Source of the DNA: Syntrophaceae bacterium UBA7544
GTDB lineage: Bacteria; Desulfobacterota; Syntrophia; Syntrophales; Smithellaceae
Length of the DNA: 12,989 bases
Reading direction: 5' to 3'
Assembly (NCBI GenBank): GCA_002479215.1
Contig: DLME01000267.1
Span: 654-13,642, forward strand
A program made the position numbers and the translations under genes. The notes under the pieces are model-generated. The model searched no databases and had not been told where the DNA came from. It saw only the letters and a list, made by a program, of their open reading frames with translations. Positions 1-6,503 of the stretch are shown here, piece by piece; position 1 is the first letter of the stretch, and each line of letters opens with the position of its first letter.

Positions 1-64
1 CCCCCCCCCAAAAGGGGACGGGTCAGAAAATAAGGCCGTGAGTTCGAATCTCACATCGCTACCA
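1..64 (+). other. tRNA 3'-end-like fragment (T arm plus CCA) at window edge
   Basis: Bases 37-63 look like the 3' end of a tRNA: a 5-bp T stem GTGAG/CTCAC closing the loop TTCGAAT, followed by ATCGCTA and CCA. From the start of the 3' T-stem strand to the end of CCA there are 15 bases where a standard tRNA has 16, and bases 1-36 (a C run, then AAAAGGGGACGGGTC) do not form D and anticodon arms. I therefore read it as a truncated tRNA or tRNA-derived remnant, such as an integration scar, and not as a complete tRNA. The run of nine C at the very start may be an assembly or contig-edge artefact. Confidence 0.4.
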
Positions 65-131
65 AAATTTTGCATTAATATTATTTACAGTCCGAAGATT
101 AAATTTTGAATTAATGATAAATTTTTTATTT

Positions 132-992
132 TTATTCCTCAGCTTTTTGGGCGACAAGTCGTGTCACTTCTTGCACTTTTTTTAACACCAGCCTATCAAC
201 GTACCATGCGGGGAAAATCTTCATTAATTTGTATTCGAAACTATTTTTAGCAACAATATACCGTAATTTAGGTTTCGCAGCAATTAATGCATGATAAACT
301 GTTTTTGCAACTGCGATTGGGGGTAATCCACTGGTTTTCCCCTTCTGAATCGCATATTCTCCCATTGCTTTCGCTTCTTTCCAGAATATCGAATCAGTAT
401 ATTTCGCATTTTTCAGAATTTTTTCTCCTTTACTCCAGATAGGCGTCGTAATGCGTCCAGGTTCAATTAGAATTACTTTCACGCCGTATGATATTATTTC
501 CCTGCGTAAAGAATCAGAATAGCCCTCCAGCGCAAATTTACTGGAACAATAAGGCCCGACGAAGGGAGTGGCAAAAAATCCGCTATCACTGCTCATCATC
601 ACAATCCGGCCTTTAGTTTGCAATAACAAAGGAAATAGTGCTTGTGTGATTTGATGGACGCCGAATAGATTGACTTCAAACTGAGCGCGCAGATCCTCAA
701 CGCTGACGTCCATTAACGGTCCCGCCTTCGTGATTCCGGCATTATTAACCAACCCGAACAATCCCGCAGCGTTCTGTTCAACAATTTTTTTAACTTCAAT
801 TATATCTTCTATGTTTGTCACATCCAGTCTGACGGGAGTGATATTCTGATTTTTACACAAATCTTTTAAAGCAGCTATATTTCTAGCCCCGGCATATACA
901 TGAAAACCATGGGATGCAAGATATTCTGCCGTGGCCTGTCCGATTCCACTATTTGTACCCGTAACTAAAATTGATTTTGGATTATCCGACAT
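132..992 (-). CDS. Short-chain dehydrogenase/reductase (classical SDR)
   Basis: A 286-residue NAD(P)-dependent oxidoreductase of the classical SDR family. It shows the Rossmann nucleotide-binding motif TGTNSGIG (residues 11-18), an acidic turn LDVTN (56-60), NNAG (83-86), the structural Asn in EVNLFG (about 108), the catalytic Ser135 thirteen residues before Tyr148, and Lys152 in YCSSK. The start is supported by a GAGGAG ribosome binding site eight bases upstream. The region after the PGR motif (178-180) resembles the retinol/steroid-dehydrogenase-like branch, but this does not fix a substrate, which could be an alcohol, sugar or lipid ketone. It lies downstream of the porin on the same strand, separated by a strong terminator, so it is probably a separate transcription unit and its link to the RuBisCO-like pathway is unproven. 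Confidence 0.9.
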   Translation of the reverse strand: MSDNPKSILVTGTNSGIGQATAEYLASHGFHVYAGARNIAALKDLCKNQNITPVRLDVTNIEDIIEVKKIVEQNAAGLFGLVNNAGITKAGPLMDVSVEDLRAQFEVNLFGVHQITQALFPLLLQTKGRIVMMSSDSGFFATPFVGPYCSSKFALEGYSDSLRREIISYGVKVILIEPGRITTPIWSKGEKILKNAKYTDSIFWKEAKAMGEYAIQKGKTSGLPPIAVAKTVYHALIAAKPKLRYIVAKNSFEYKLMKIFPAWYVDRLVLKKVQEVTRLVAQKAEE

Positions 993-1173
993 TGGTGTTG
1001 CTCCTCGTGTTAATTACAAAAGATGCGCAAGAAAAATGCTTGGACATATTTTTTTTAGAGTCTTTTGCGTTATAAATTTTTTTATATTCTTAATCCTTTT
1101 CTTTTTCTCAGATGAATTAACGCTTCGATAAAAACAAACAAATTTTTGCTCTCGGAGGGTTTTAATATTAAAA

Positions 1174-1205
1174 AATCCCCGGGAGTTGCCCTACTCCCGG
1201 GGATT
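1174..1205 (-). terminator. Rho-independent terminator of the porin gene
   Basis: A perfect 13-bp GC-rich stem (1174-1186 with 1193-1205, arm AATCCCCGGGAGT) closes a 6-base loop. Reading on the minus strand it is followed at once by TTTTTAATATT. It lies about 75 bases past the porin stop codon, in the right orientation to end that transcript and insulate the SDR gene. Confidence 0.88.
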
Positions 1206-1249
1206 AAATTTCTAAACTGTTCGGGAAACAGTCCCTACAATTATGCACG

Positions 1250-1269
1250 GCGCGTTTCCCCAAACGCGC
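1250..1269. other. Short perfect hairpin just after the porin stop
   Basis: GCGCGTTT, loop CCCC, AAACGCGC: an 8-bp perfect stem ten bases beyond the porin stop codon. No T run follows on either strand, so it is more likely a 3'-end RNA stabiliser or an accessory to the terminator at 1174-1205 than a terminator itself. Confidence 0.45.
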
Positions 1270-1278
1270 TACCATACC

Positions 1279-2763
1279 TTAGAAGGTCAGAGTCAGCTTG
1301 TTGATGACCATGTATTCGTCTCTGAGCGGTGCTGAGGACTGAGTGCCAGTGGCTCTGTAATAATCACCTACCCACCAGTAACCAACGCCCAGCATATAGG
1401 ACAGGTTATTGGTGATTTTGTAAGTACCGGTAACGTCAAGTTCCCAGCCGTAAGACTTGTCGCTGGCATAACCAGTCGGTACCTGGTCGGCCATCGCGTA
1501 AGAAACTGCTACACCGATATCTAACTTGGGAATCGGACGTACACCGGCTTTGAGCTGGAAGAACCAGGCATTGGTCATCCCCCCATACCCAGTGTTGGGG
1601 TAGCTCCCGCTGAAGTTAGAAGTTCCACCGTAGCCAGGAATTGGGCCTACCCAGTAGGTTAGATCCTGATTGAACATAATCAAGCAGGGATTCCAATCCA
1701 TGCCGCCACCAAGAACGTTGCCTTCAACCCTGTCCCCATTTTGGCCATTATCGCCGGACATGTAGGCTGCAGTACCGCCGAAGTAAACAGAGCCTAAATC
1801 AACAATGGCATTAAGATAAGCCATAATGTCTTGCAATTGCACATTATAGCCCGCTACGCCATTTTCCATGTTAATCGAGCCCCAACCGTATACAAATTCT
1901 CCTTCCAAGGCGACCGGTCCAAGCTTGGTTTTGAAGTAGGGCTGCAAAGTGTATATGTACATCATGTTAGCCACGGGTATAAAACTACCGCCCATGCTTA
2001 AAGGAACACCCCACGCACCCATCCCCGGGGCGGATAAAGAGCTGGGGGTTTGTTTATCATTAGCAATACGTGAGGAGGTGAAGAGCAAACCGGTCTCGCC
2101 GCCCTTGAAGTTATAAATGCCAAACACGACATACCTGTCGTAATCTGTATCGGTGGCTGTAGCTGAAGAATTCACGGCAGAAATACTTCCGTCAGCTTCC
2201 TTGTAAATGGCTGCCCCAAAAGTAACTGGTCCGATCTGCGCTCCGTATAAAATTTGCCCGGAGGGTGGTCCGCTGCCGCTACTGCCGAAAGCGGGTCCCC
2301 ATACGTTATCCTCCGCATAGCCGACCTGGAACAAACCGATGGGCGAAGTATACTCAATGTAGGCCCAATCAAAGGCGATGTTTTGTTCTTCATCCCTGGT
2401 TCCTGCCGATTGCGTATCATATGTTCCGGGAGTTGATCTCGCACCGCCCCAGATTCTATTCAGAGCGTCAAAACGGGTGATCAACTTCAGGCCCGGGGAA
2501 ATTGTAAAGTCCGTCCGGACGCGCAGTCTCTCAAAATAGAACGCTGTGCTTTGATTGTTGTTGTTGGGTCCATAAATCGGCTGACCAGTCATAGGATTAT
2601 AGCTCGAGACCATACCGGTACTCCCTTTTATCAGCGATACTTGATCCAGGTACATTCCGGCTGCGAAATACGAGCCGCTAAATTGTACATCAACCGCGAA
2701 GGCCGATGCGCTGAAGACCATGACCAGCCCCAGCGACAACAAAACCAACCAAAATCTCTTCAT
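1279..2763 (-). CDS. Outer-membrane beta-barrel porin
   Basis: A 494-residue outer-membrane protein, probably a passive pore for small solutes. A Sec signal peptide covers residues 1-23: positive MKR, a hydrophobic core, and cleavage after SASAFA. The mature part is rich in Gly, Tyr, Asn and alternating hydrophobic strands, as in barrel proteins, and ends in NKLTLTF, whose terminal Phe is the usual BAM-recognition residue. An AAGGAGG site lies just before the ATG. It resembles putative porins of delta-proteobacteria in style, but I cannot name a solute. Its upstream region carries the same promoter/palindrome element as the MFS and tetR genes, so I infer that it is the outer-membrane entry pore for the pathway encoded at 5119-11835. 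The 5' leader would be long, about 180 bases. Confidence 0.86.
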   Translation of the reverse strand: MKRFWLVLLSLGLVMVFSASAFAVDVQFSGSYFAAGMYLDQVSLIKGSTGMVSSYNPMTGQPIYGPNNNNQSTAFYFERLRVRTDFTISPGLKLITRFDALNRIWGGARSTPGTYDTQSAGTRDEEQNIAFDWAYIEYTSPIGLFQVGYAEDNVWGPAFGSSGSGPPSGQILYGAQIGPVTFGAAIYKEADGSISAVNSSATATDTDYDRYVVFGIYNFKGGETGLLFTSSRIANDKQTPSSLSAPGMGAWGVPLSMGGSFIPVANMMYIYTLQPYFKTKLGPVALEGEFVYGWGSINMENGVAGYNVQLQDIMAYLNAIVDLGSVYFGGTAAYMSGDNGQNGDRVEGNVLGGGMDWNPCLIMFNQDLTYWVGPIPGYGGTSNFSGSYPNTGYGGMTNAWFFQLKAGVRPIPKLDIGVAVSYAMADQVPTGYASDKSYGWELDVTGTYKITNNLSYMLGVGYWWVGDYYRATGTQSSAPLRDEYMVINKLTLTF

Positions 2764-2799
2764 TTTTTCCTCCTTGATTTACAAGAGTAAAAATCCTCC

Positions 2800-2830
2800 G
2801 CCTTTAAAAATGGGCATTTTCTTTAAAGGC
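2800..2830 (-). promoter_or_regulatory. Inverted repeat in the porin 5' leader
   Basis: GCCTTTAAA (2800-2808) and TTTAAAGGC (2822-2830) form a perfect 9-bp stem with a 13-base loop, about 37 bases before the porin ATG. It would fold in the leader of the mRNA started at the promoter near 2950-2978. A role in mRNA stability or translation is possible, but no known riboswitch class is recognised. Confidence 0.35.
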
Positions 2831-2837
2831 CACTCCT

Positions 2838-2911
2838 ATCACCGTTTTTTACAGCTAAGGAAAATGTTCCCCTTACCAATTCCTTCAACACTTTCGGGTT
2901 ATTTTTGGCAT
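2838..2911 (-). pseudogene. Decayed 5' relic of a tetR-family paralogue
   Basis: On the minus strand, an ATG at 2911 opens MPKITRKC followed by a stop. The intact regulator at 9652-10287 begins MPRTTRSVEE. Around the ATG the DNA lines up: AGGTTTTTAATTATGCC against AGGTTCTTAATCATGCC. Thirteen of the first 18 coding bases match. After a one-base insertion the shared GTTGAAG follows, and the next nine bases differ only by transitions. Further on, GTAAAAAACGG recurs, the codons for VKNG in the intact gene. Together with the matching upstream promoter element this looks like a duplicated tetR promoter and gene start that was frameshifted and truncated. No functional product is expected. Chance similarity in AT-rich DNA remains possible for the distal part. 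Confidence 0.5.
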
Positions 2912-2915
2912 AATT

Positions 2916-2992
2916 AAAAACCTAGCATAACTATTGATTTAATATTATTAAATTAATATTATTAAACAATGAAGTCAATAAATATTTTTCAC
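2916..2992 (-). promoter_or_regulatory. Shared promoter/operator element, porin copy
   Basis: Seventy-seven bases that match the MFS-upstream copy (11888-11964) at 66 positions without gaps. On the minus strand it holds -35 TTGACT (2978-2973), a 17-base spacer and -10 TAATTT (2955-2950). The palindrome TATTGATTTAA-N5-TTAAATTAATA (2932-2958; one arm mismatch) covers the -10 box, a typical repressor site. It faces the porin gene and not the aldolase. The TetR protein encoded in the window is the natural candidate to bind here (inference). Confidence 0.65.
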
Positions 2993-3113
2993 CTTTAGCG
3001 CGCTTTTAACAAAGGATTATAAATAAAATGCAAGTCATTATTTATCTAATTAATTTAATAGCTTATACTTTAATAAATATATGATGTGGTAAGATAAACG
3101 CCGAATAAAAGGC

Positions 3114-3142
3114 TTGTCAAGTATTTTAAAAAATGCTAATTT
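3114..3142 (+). promoter_or_regulatory. Candidate sigma-70 promoter of the aldolase gene
   Basis: TTGTCA (3114-3119, five of six consensus bases), exactly 17 bases, then TAATTT (3137-3142). It lies about 80 bases before the aldolase start codon on the plus strand. It is the best-spaced pair in the stretch; the surrounding DNA is very AT-rich, so chance matches are common. It has no copy of the palindrome seen at the porin, tetR and MFS promoters. Confidence 0.45.
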
Positions 3143-3223
3143 TTATTTCAATGTAGAACTCACTTGGTCTGATTAATTAAGGAAACTTTAGAAAAACATA
3201 AGTGAGGAGATGATCTATCAACT

Positions 3224-3916
3224 ATGACTAAATACGACAACTATAAGAAGAATGTGCTGGAGGCAACTCTCTGGCTATCCGAGCATGGCTATTTCGGATC
3301 GCACAGAGGCACCGGAGGTAATGTCTCGGTGCGAATCGATGAAGAGTGCATGGCTATAACACCATCATCGGTGAGCTACCAGGAGCTTTCAGTTGATGAT
3401 ATATTTGCTCTCGCCTTCGACCTTTCCGTAATCGAGGGAAATGGTAAGCTGACACCATCTGTGGAATCGGGAATGCACAGCATTATTTACCAGAGGCGGC
3501 TCGATGTCAATGTCGTTGTCCATACACACCAGATCTATGGCAGTGTCTTTTCCCTGATCAATGAGCCAATACCTGCTCTTTTTGATGAGGTCTCTTTTTC
3601 GCTGGGCCATATCGTGGAAATTATACCCTACGCCCTTTCCGGAAGCTCTGAGCTTGCCAATAATGTTGCCGGGAAATTATCCAATAATGCCAATGCCTAT
3701 ATTATTCAGAACCATGGGATATTGTCTCTTGGCAAAAACCTCGATAAGGCTCTCCTCAATGCCGAGCTTTTGGACAAAGTCGCCCAAATCTACTGCTTGG
3801 CCCTATCTACCGGCAAGACTATCCACACTCTACCCGATTCAACAATCGAGATGATTATGGCCGTGAGAAACTATGAGGTTAACGATGCACAAGGGAAAAA
3901 AAAGGTGAAAAAATAA
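3224..3916 (+). CDS. Class II aldolase/adducin family protein (FucA-like)
   Basis: A 230-residue zinc-dependent class II aldolase of the FucA/RhaD/AraD/MtnB fold, close to the family's usual length of 210-230. It has the phosphate-binding loop GTGGNVSVR (29-37) and ITPSS (45-49). The expected catalytic Glu is Glu81 in PSVESGMH, and the zinc ligands are His100 and His102 in VHTH and His164 in IQNHG. The family cleaves or dehydrates phosphorylated ketoses, for example L-fuculose-1-phosphate to DHAP plus an aldehyde, or epimerises pentulose phosphates. GNVSVR with ITPSS favours an aldolase over an MtnB dehydratase, but the substrate cannot be read. GAGGAG at 3204-3209 is 14 bases from the ATG, longer than optimal; a five-codon reading frame starting at 3210 ends overlapping this ATG. 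I infer it provides the C-C cleavage step for the kinase/RuBisCO-like operon, with which it converges. Confidence 0.9.
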   Translation: MTKYDNYKKNVLEATLWLSEHGYFGSHRGTGGNVSVRIDEECMAITPSSVSYQELSVDDIFALAFDLSVIEGNGKLTPSVESGMHSIIYQRRLDVNVVVHTHQIYGSVFSLINEPIPALFDEVSFSLGHIVEIIPYALSGSSELANNVAGKLSNNANAYIIQNHGILSLGKNLDKALLNAELLDKVAQIYCLALSTGKTIHTLPDSTIEMIMAVRNYEVNDAQGKKKVKK

Positions 3917-3948
3917 GAAGGCCATATCCGGGTTCAGATAGAGCTTTT

Positions 3949-5022
3949 TTACTTTTTCAGGGGAAAAATTCCGTCAAAGAGTATTCCCAGCATTTGACCA
4001 ACATCAAAAAGAATCTCAGCCGTGATCCTGTCTAGGAAGTCCAGGGCGCGAAGATTGGGATCCCGGAAAACAACTTTTGCTGCGTCTTTCGAACACATAT
4101 TAGTCTGAGTGGCCGCATCCAGATGGCTGTTTGGATCCATCTGATTAAAAGCATCGATCAGGTCATGGCCAAATTGATCCAGAAAAAAATGAAAAATCAG
4201 ATTATGCTGTTTGGTTGCCTTACGTATGTAGGCATTCAGTTCCGAGGTCACATCACGACAAGCTGCCTGCCCTTCGCGGGCACCGTCTAATAAGGCCTTT
4301 TTGAAGGCGGGGAAACCTTCGCGAAACCGGCGTTCGACATATACCTCATAACCTTGATGCACGGAAGAAACAATCTTGAAGAGTTTTTGTGGCGACAACA
4401 ATTTCTTAATCAACAACCAGCCAGGAACAGCTTTAGCATGGAAGGGATTGCCCAAGTCGGCCAGATAATGGGCGCAGCGGGCCAGATACCGCCAGCCCCA
4501 ATAATCATTGCCGCTCTCAAAAGCCATTCTGGCAAGATTCATGTGCACGTGGAATGACTCGGATGCTATCCCGAATTTCATACCCAATGCCCGAAATTGC
4601 ATGTGTCGCCAACCGTGAGAACCACCGGTGATTTTCTGATTTTTATGGAGATAGAGATCACAGTCCGGGTGCAGATCCGGTTCGGTACTGTAAATAACCA
4701 GCACCTTCCACGGCTCAATGGTTTTATGCGCCGGAGGCTCAAGGCTATATTCAGCGTTTCGTTGTTCGTAATCGAAAGACCAAAGAGGATCCAATCGCCG
4801 GTATTCTCTGTAACTTTCCTTATATAAATCGATATGCTTAGGACCGATAGGCCAATTTTTACTGTTGAGATTAGGGGCTGCTTTTACTTGGACCTGCGGC
4901 AAGGTCATGAGTCTGTTTATGGCTTGGACAGAAAAATAGGTAATGTATTCATGAGAGAACCACGGTGCCCAGGCTAACGGCAGGCGTGGATCGTCATGCA
5001 GATAATAATCCAAGTTTTGCAT
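3949..5022 (-). CDS. Zinc-dependent phospholipase C/P1-nuclease-like protein
   Basis: A 357-residue protein whose central part carries the zinc-ligand pattern of the phospholipase C / S1-P1 nuclease fold: His185-x3-Asp189-x5-His195 in AHYLADLGNPFHA, then His222-x3-Glu226 in HQGYE. Those spacings match His118/Asp122/His128 and His142/Glu146 of Bacillus PC-PLC. Candidate further ligands are His24 (WFSHEY), an Asp near 116-122 and His135 (GGSHGWRH). The family hydrolyses phosphate esters of lipids or nucleic acids. I see no normal signal peptide at this start, unusual for secreted family members, and the ribosome binding site is weak (GGTG). It lies 96 bases beyond the RuBisCO-like gene, past an imperfect hairpin, so it may be expressed at a lower level from the same transcript. 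A role in releasing a phosphorylated head group for the pathway is speculation. Confidence 0.72.
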   Translation of the reverse strand: MQNLDYYLHDDPRLPLAWAPWFSHEYITYFSVQAINRLMTLPQVQVKAAPNLNSKNWPIGPKHIDLYKESYREYRRLDPLWSFDYEQRNAEYSLEPPAHKTIEPWKVLVIYSTEPDLHPDCDLYLHKNQKITGGSHGWRHMQFRALGMKFGIASESFHVHMNLARMAFESGNDYWGWRYLARCAHYLADLGNPFHAKAVPGWLLIKKLLSPQKLFKIVSSVHQGYEVYVERRFREGFPAFKKALLDGAREGQAACRDVTSELNAYIRKATKQHNLIFHFFLDQFGHDLIDAFNQMDPNSHLDAATQTNMCSKDAAKVVFRDPNLRALDFLDRITAEILFDVGQMLGILFDGIFPLKK

Positions 5023-5061
5023 CCATTCACCAAGATAAATCTTTCCAGCATTAATATAAAT

Positions 5062-5094
5062 AGCCGGGTGGATCTGAAGTGACCCACACCGGCT
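5062..5094 (-). terminator. Hairpin between the RuBisCO-like and PLC-like genes
   Basis: On the minus strand AGCCGGTGTGG pairs with CCACCCGGCT (one bulged base) around a 12-base loop, 24 bases past the RuBisCO-like stop. The following TATTTATATTAAT is T-rich without a true U run, so it fits a leaky terminator or an mRNA 3' stabiliser that would lower expression of the downstream gene. Confidence 0.5.
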
Positions 5095-5118
5095 TGATGA
5101 GGAGTTATGTGTTTTGAC

Positions 5119-6462
5119 CTAGATTTTGAAATCAGTTTTCTTACCCCAGACCCCTAAGGCGATACCTAGTTCTTCATGTTCTTTGGCATATTCTTCCAAT
5201 TTGATGCCCTTCACCGCTGCATCGATCGCCTGTCTCAAAGCACGTGCGCCAGCTTTAGGCCCTTTGGGATGAGCATGGATACCACCGCCTGAGCCGATCA
5301 TGATGTCTTTACCGAGAGCGTTAACGATATCAGACACGTTGGCGGGTGTAATTCCACCTGATGGCATCGGCATGGTGGGCTTCAGCTTGCCGAAAGGATA
5401 GGTAAGGTTACGTGTTGTACTCATGAAACGGTCATGCATATACATGGCTTTCCCGCCCATGGAGGAGGGCAGGACGATAGCATCCGCGCCGCATAAGCGG
5501 GAAATCTTACCGAAAATGATTGGCGAGGAAATGCCCTGGTACGGTGACATGAAGTATGCCCCCGCCAGATCCATGTGGGCCAGTATTGGCACATTGATCG
5601 CCTCGTCCTCGGCCAGGGCACGCATCGCTTCAGGACCGACGGCCAGGTAATTAACCATCATCGCATTGACCCCCGCATCAACACAACGTTTCGCCAGATC
5701 GAACATGCGCGGCAGGCGGTCGGTGACATTGACGGTGTATAGTGTATGTTCGCCCGTTTCGTCATATACTTCTTTCTCGATTTTCATGTAGGCTTTGACC
5801 CTTTTTACCGCGTCGTTGTAACGCATGTTGGCGATCAATTCATCATCTTTGATCACATCGCAGCCGCCCAATGCTGCTTCTCTAAAGAGCTGGGCTCCGA
5901 CTTCCAAAGGATATCCGCTGCACGGTTTAATCATGTTATTAAGTAACGGACGCCCTTTTTTCAAGCCTAGCTCCTCCCACCAACCATCCAGACCAAACTT
6001 CGGTCCATTGAATTGGTCCAGTGTTGCTTTGGGTATTCTGAGGTCTAGAAGCTTGAAATTCGGCACCATGGAAATGTTACCAATGGTGGCGGTCAACATC
6101 ATCGGCAGTTGATCTTCGATGTTGACGGAGGGGAAAGCGATCTGAATAATGTATTGACGGTTTATAACCTCAGGCGGCAGACCGTATTCATAGTATGGTG
6201 CCTCATACACGCCAATCACTTTAGCGACATGTCCGCATCGAATCTCAGGTGTTTCGCCGGGCACCGGCACCCAAGTACCGGTGGTCTGTTCAATGGCCAT
6301 AACCTGGCCTAAAACCGACATATCCCAGGCCTTATCAGCCTGAATCCAATATGTAGCGATCACGTGATTTTCCATGTCAATGCCCTCAGGCAGTGCGATG
6401 GGCTTGTCCGCGAAGGCATCAGATTCCTTTTCTAAGCAGATCGAGCTTTTCTTTTCTTTCAT
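5119..6462 (-). CDS. RuBisCO-like protein (form IV large-subunit homologue)
   Basis: A 447-residue RuBisCO large-subunit homologue. Compared with true RuBisCO (spinach numbers in brackets) it keeps Glu58 (E60) and Trp64 in EQTTGTW, Asn129 (N123), Lys179 (K175), the carbamylation/metal triad Lys205-Asp207-Glu208 in KDDE (K201, D203, E204), His296 (H294), loop-6 Lys338 (K334), and the phosphate-binding Ser368-Gly-Gly and GSGGG (390-394). It has lost K177 (Cys181), R295 (Met297) and the His of HSGT (H327, now Val/Leu). It should therefore bind Mg2+ and form an enediolate, but not fix CO2 on ribulose bisphosphate. Family chemistry includes enolisation, 1,3-proton transfer, decarboxylation and transcarboxylation. 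The start at 6462 has AAGGAG six bases upstream; an in-frame ATG at 6540 would overlap the aminotransferase and lacks such a site. Third gene of the kinase operon. Confidence 0.93.
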   Translation of the reverse strand: MKEKKSSICLEKESDAFADKPIALPEGIDMENHVIATYWIQADKAWDMSVLGQVMAIEQTTGTWVPVPGETPEIRCGHVAKVIGVYEAPYYEYGLPPEVINRQYIIQIAFPSVNIEDQLPMMLTATIGNISMVPNFKLLDLRIPKATLDQFNGPKFGLDGWWEELGLKKGRPLLNNMIKPCSGYPLEVGAQLFREAALGGCDVIKDDELIANMRYNDAVKRVKAYMKIEKEVYDETGEHTLYTVNVTDRLPRMFDLAKRCVDAGVNAMMVNYLAVGPEAMRALAEDEAINVPILAHMDLAGAYFMSPYQGISSPIIFGKISRLCGADAIVLPSSMGGKAMYMHDRFMSTTRNLTYPFGKLKPTMPMPSGGITPANVSDIVNALGKDIMIGSGGGIHAHPKGPKAGARALRQAIDAAVKGIKLEEYAKEHEELGIALGVWGKKTDFKI

Positions 6463-6503
6463 AAATTGCTCCTTGCCTTGTGTAGGTAGTTTATTTGAAG
6501 TTT

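Noticed and set aside
931..1131. 66-residue plus-strand frame spanning the SDR start
   Set aside because: It overlaps the well-supported SDR start antisense, and its Phe/Ile-rich tail simply reflects AT-rich spacer DNA.
3020..3070. A fourth copy of the shared promoter element (AAGTCATTATTTAT with ATTAATTTAAT)
   Set aside because: Only short AT-rich stretches match and the -35/-10 spacing seen in the three real copies is not kept; chance similarity is likely.
5119..6462. Genuine CO2-fixing RuBisCO
   Set aside because: Substrate-side residues equivalent to K177, R295 and H327 are replaced, no small-subunit or phosphoribulokinase gene is nearby, and the neighbours are catabolic.
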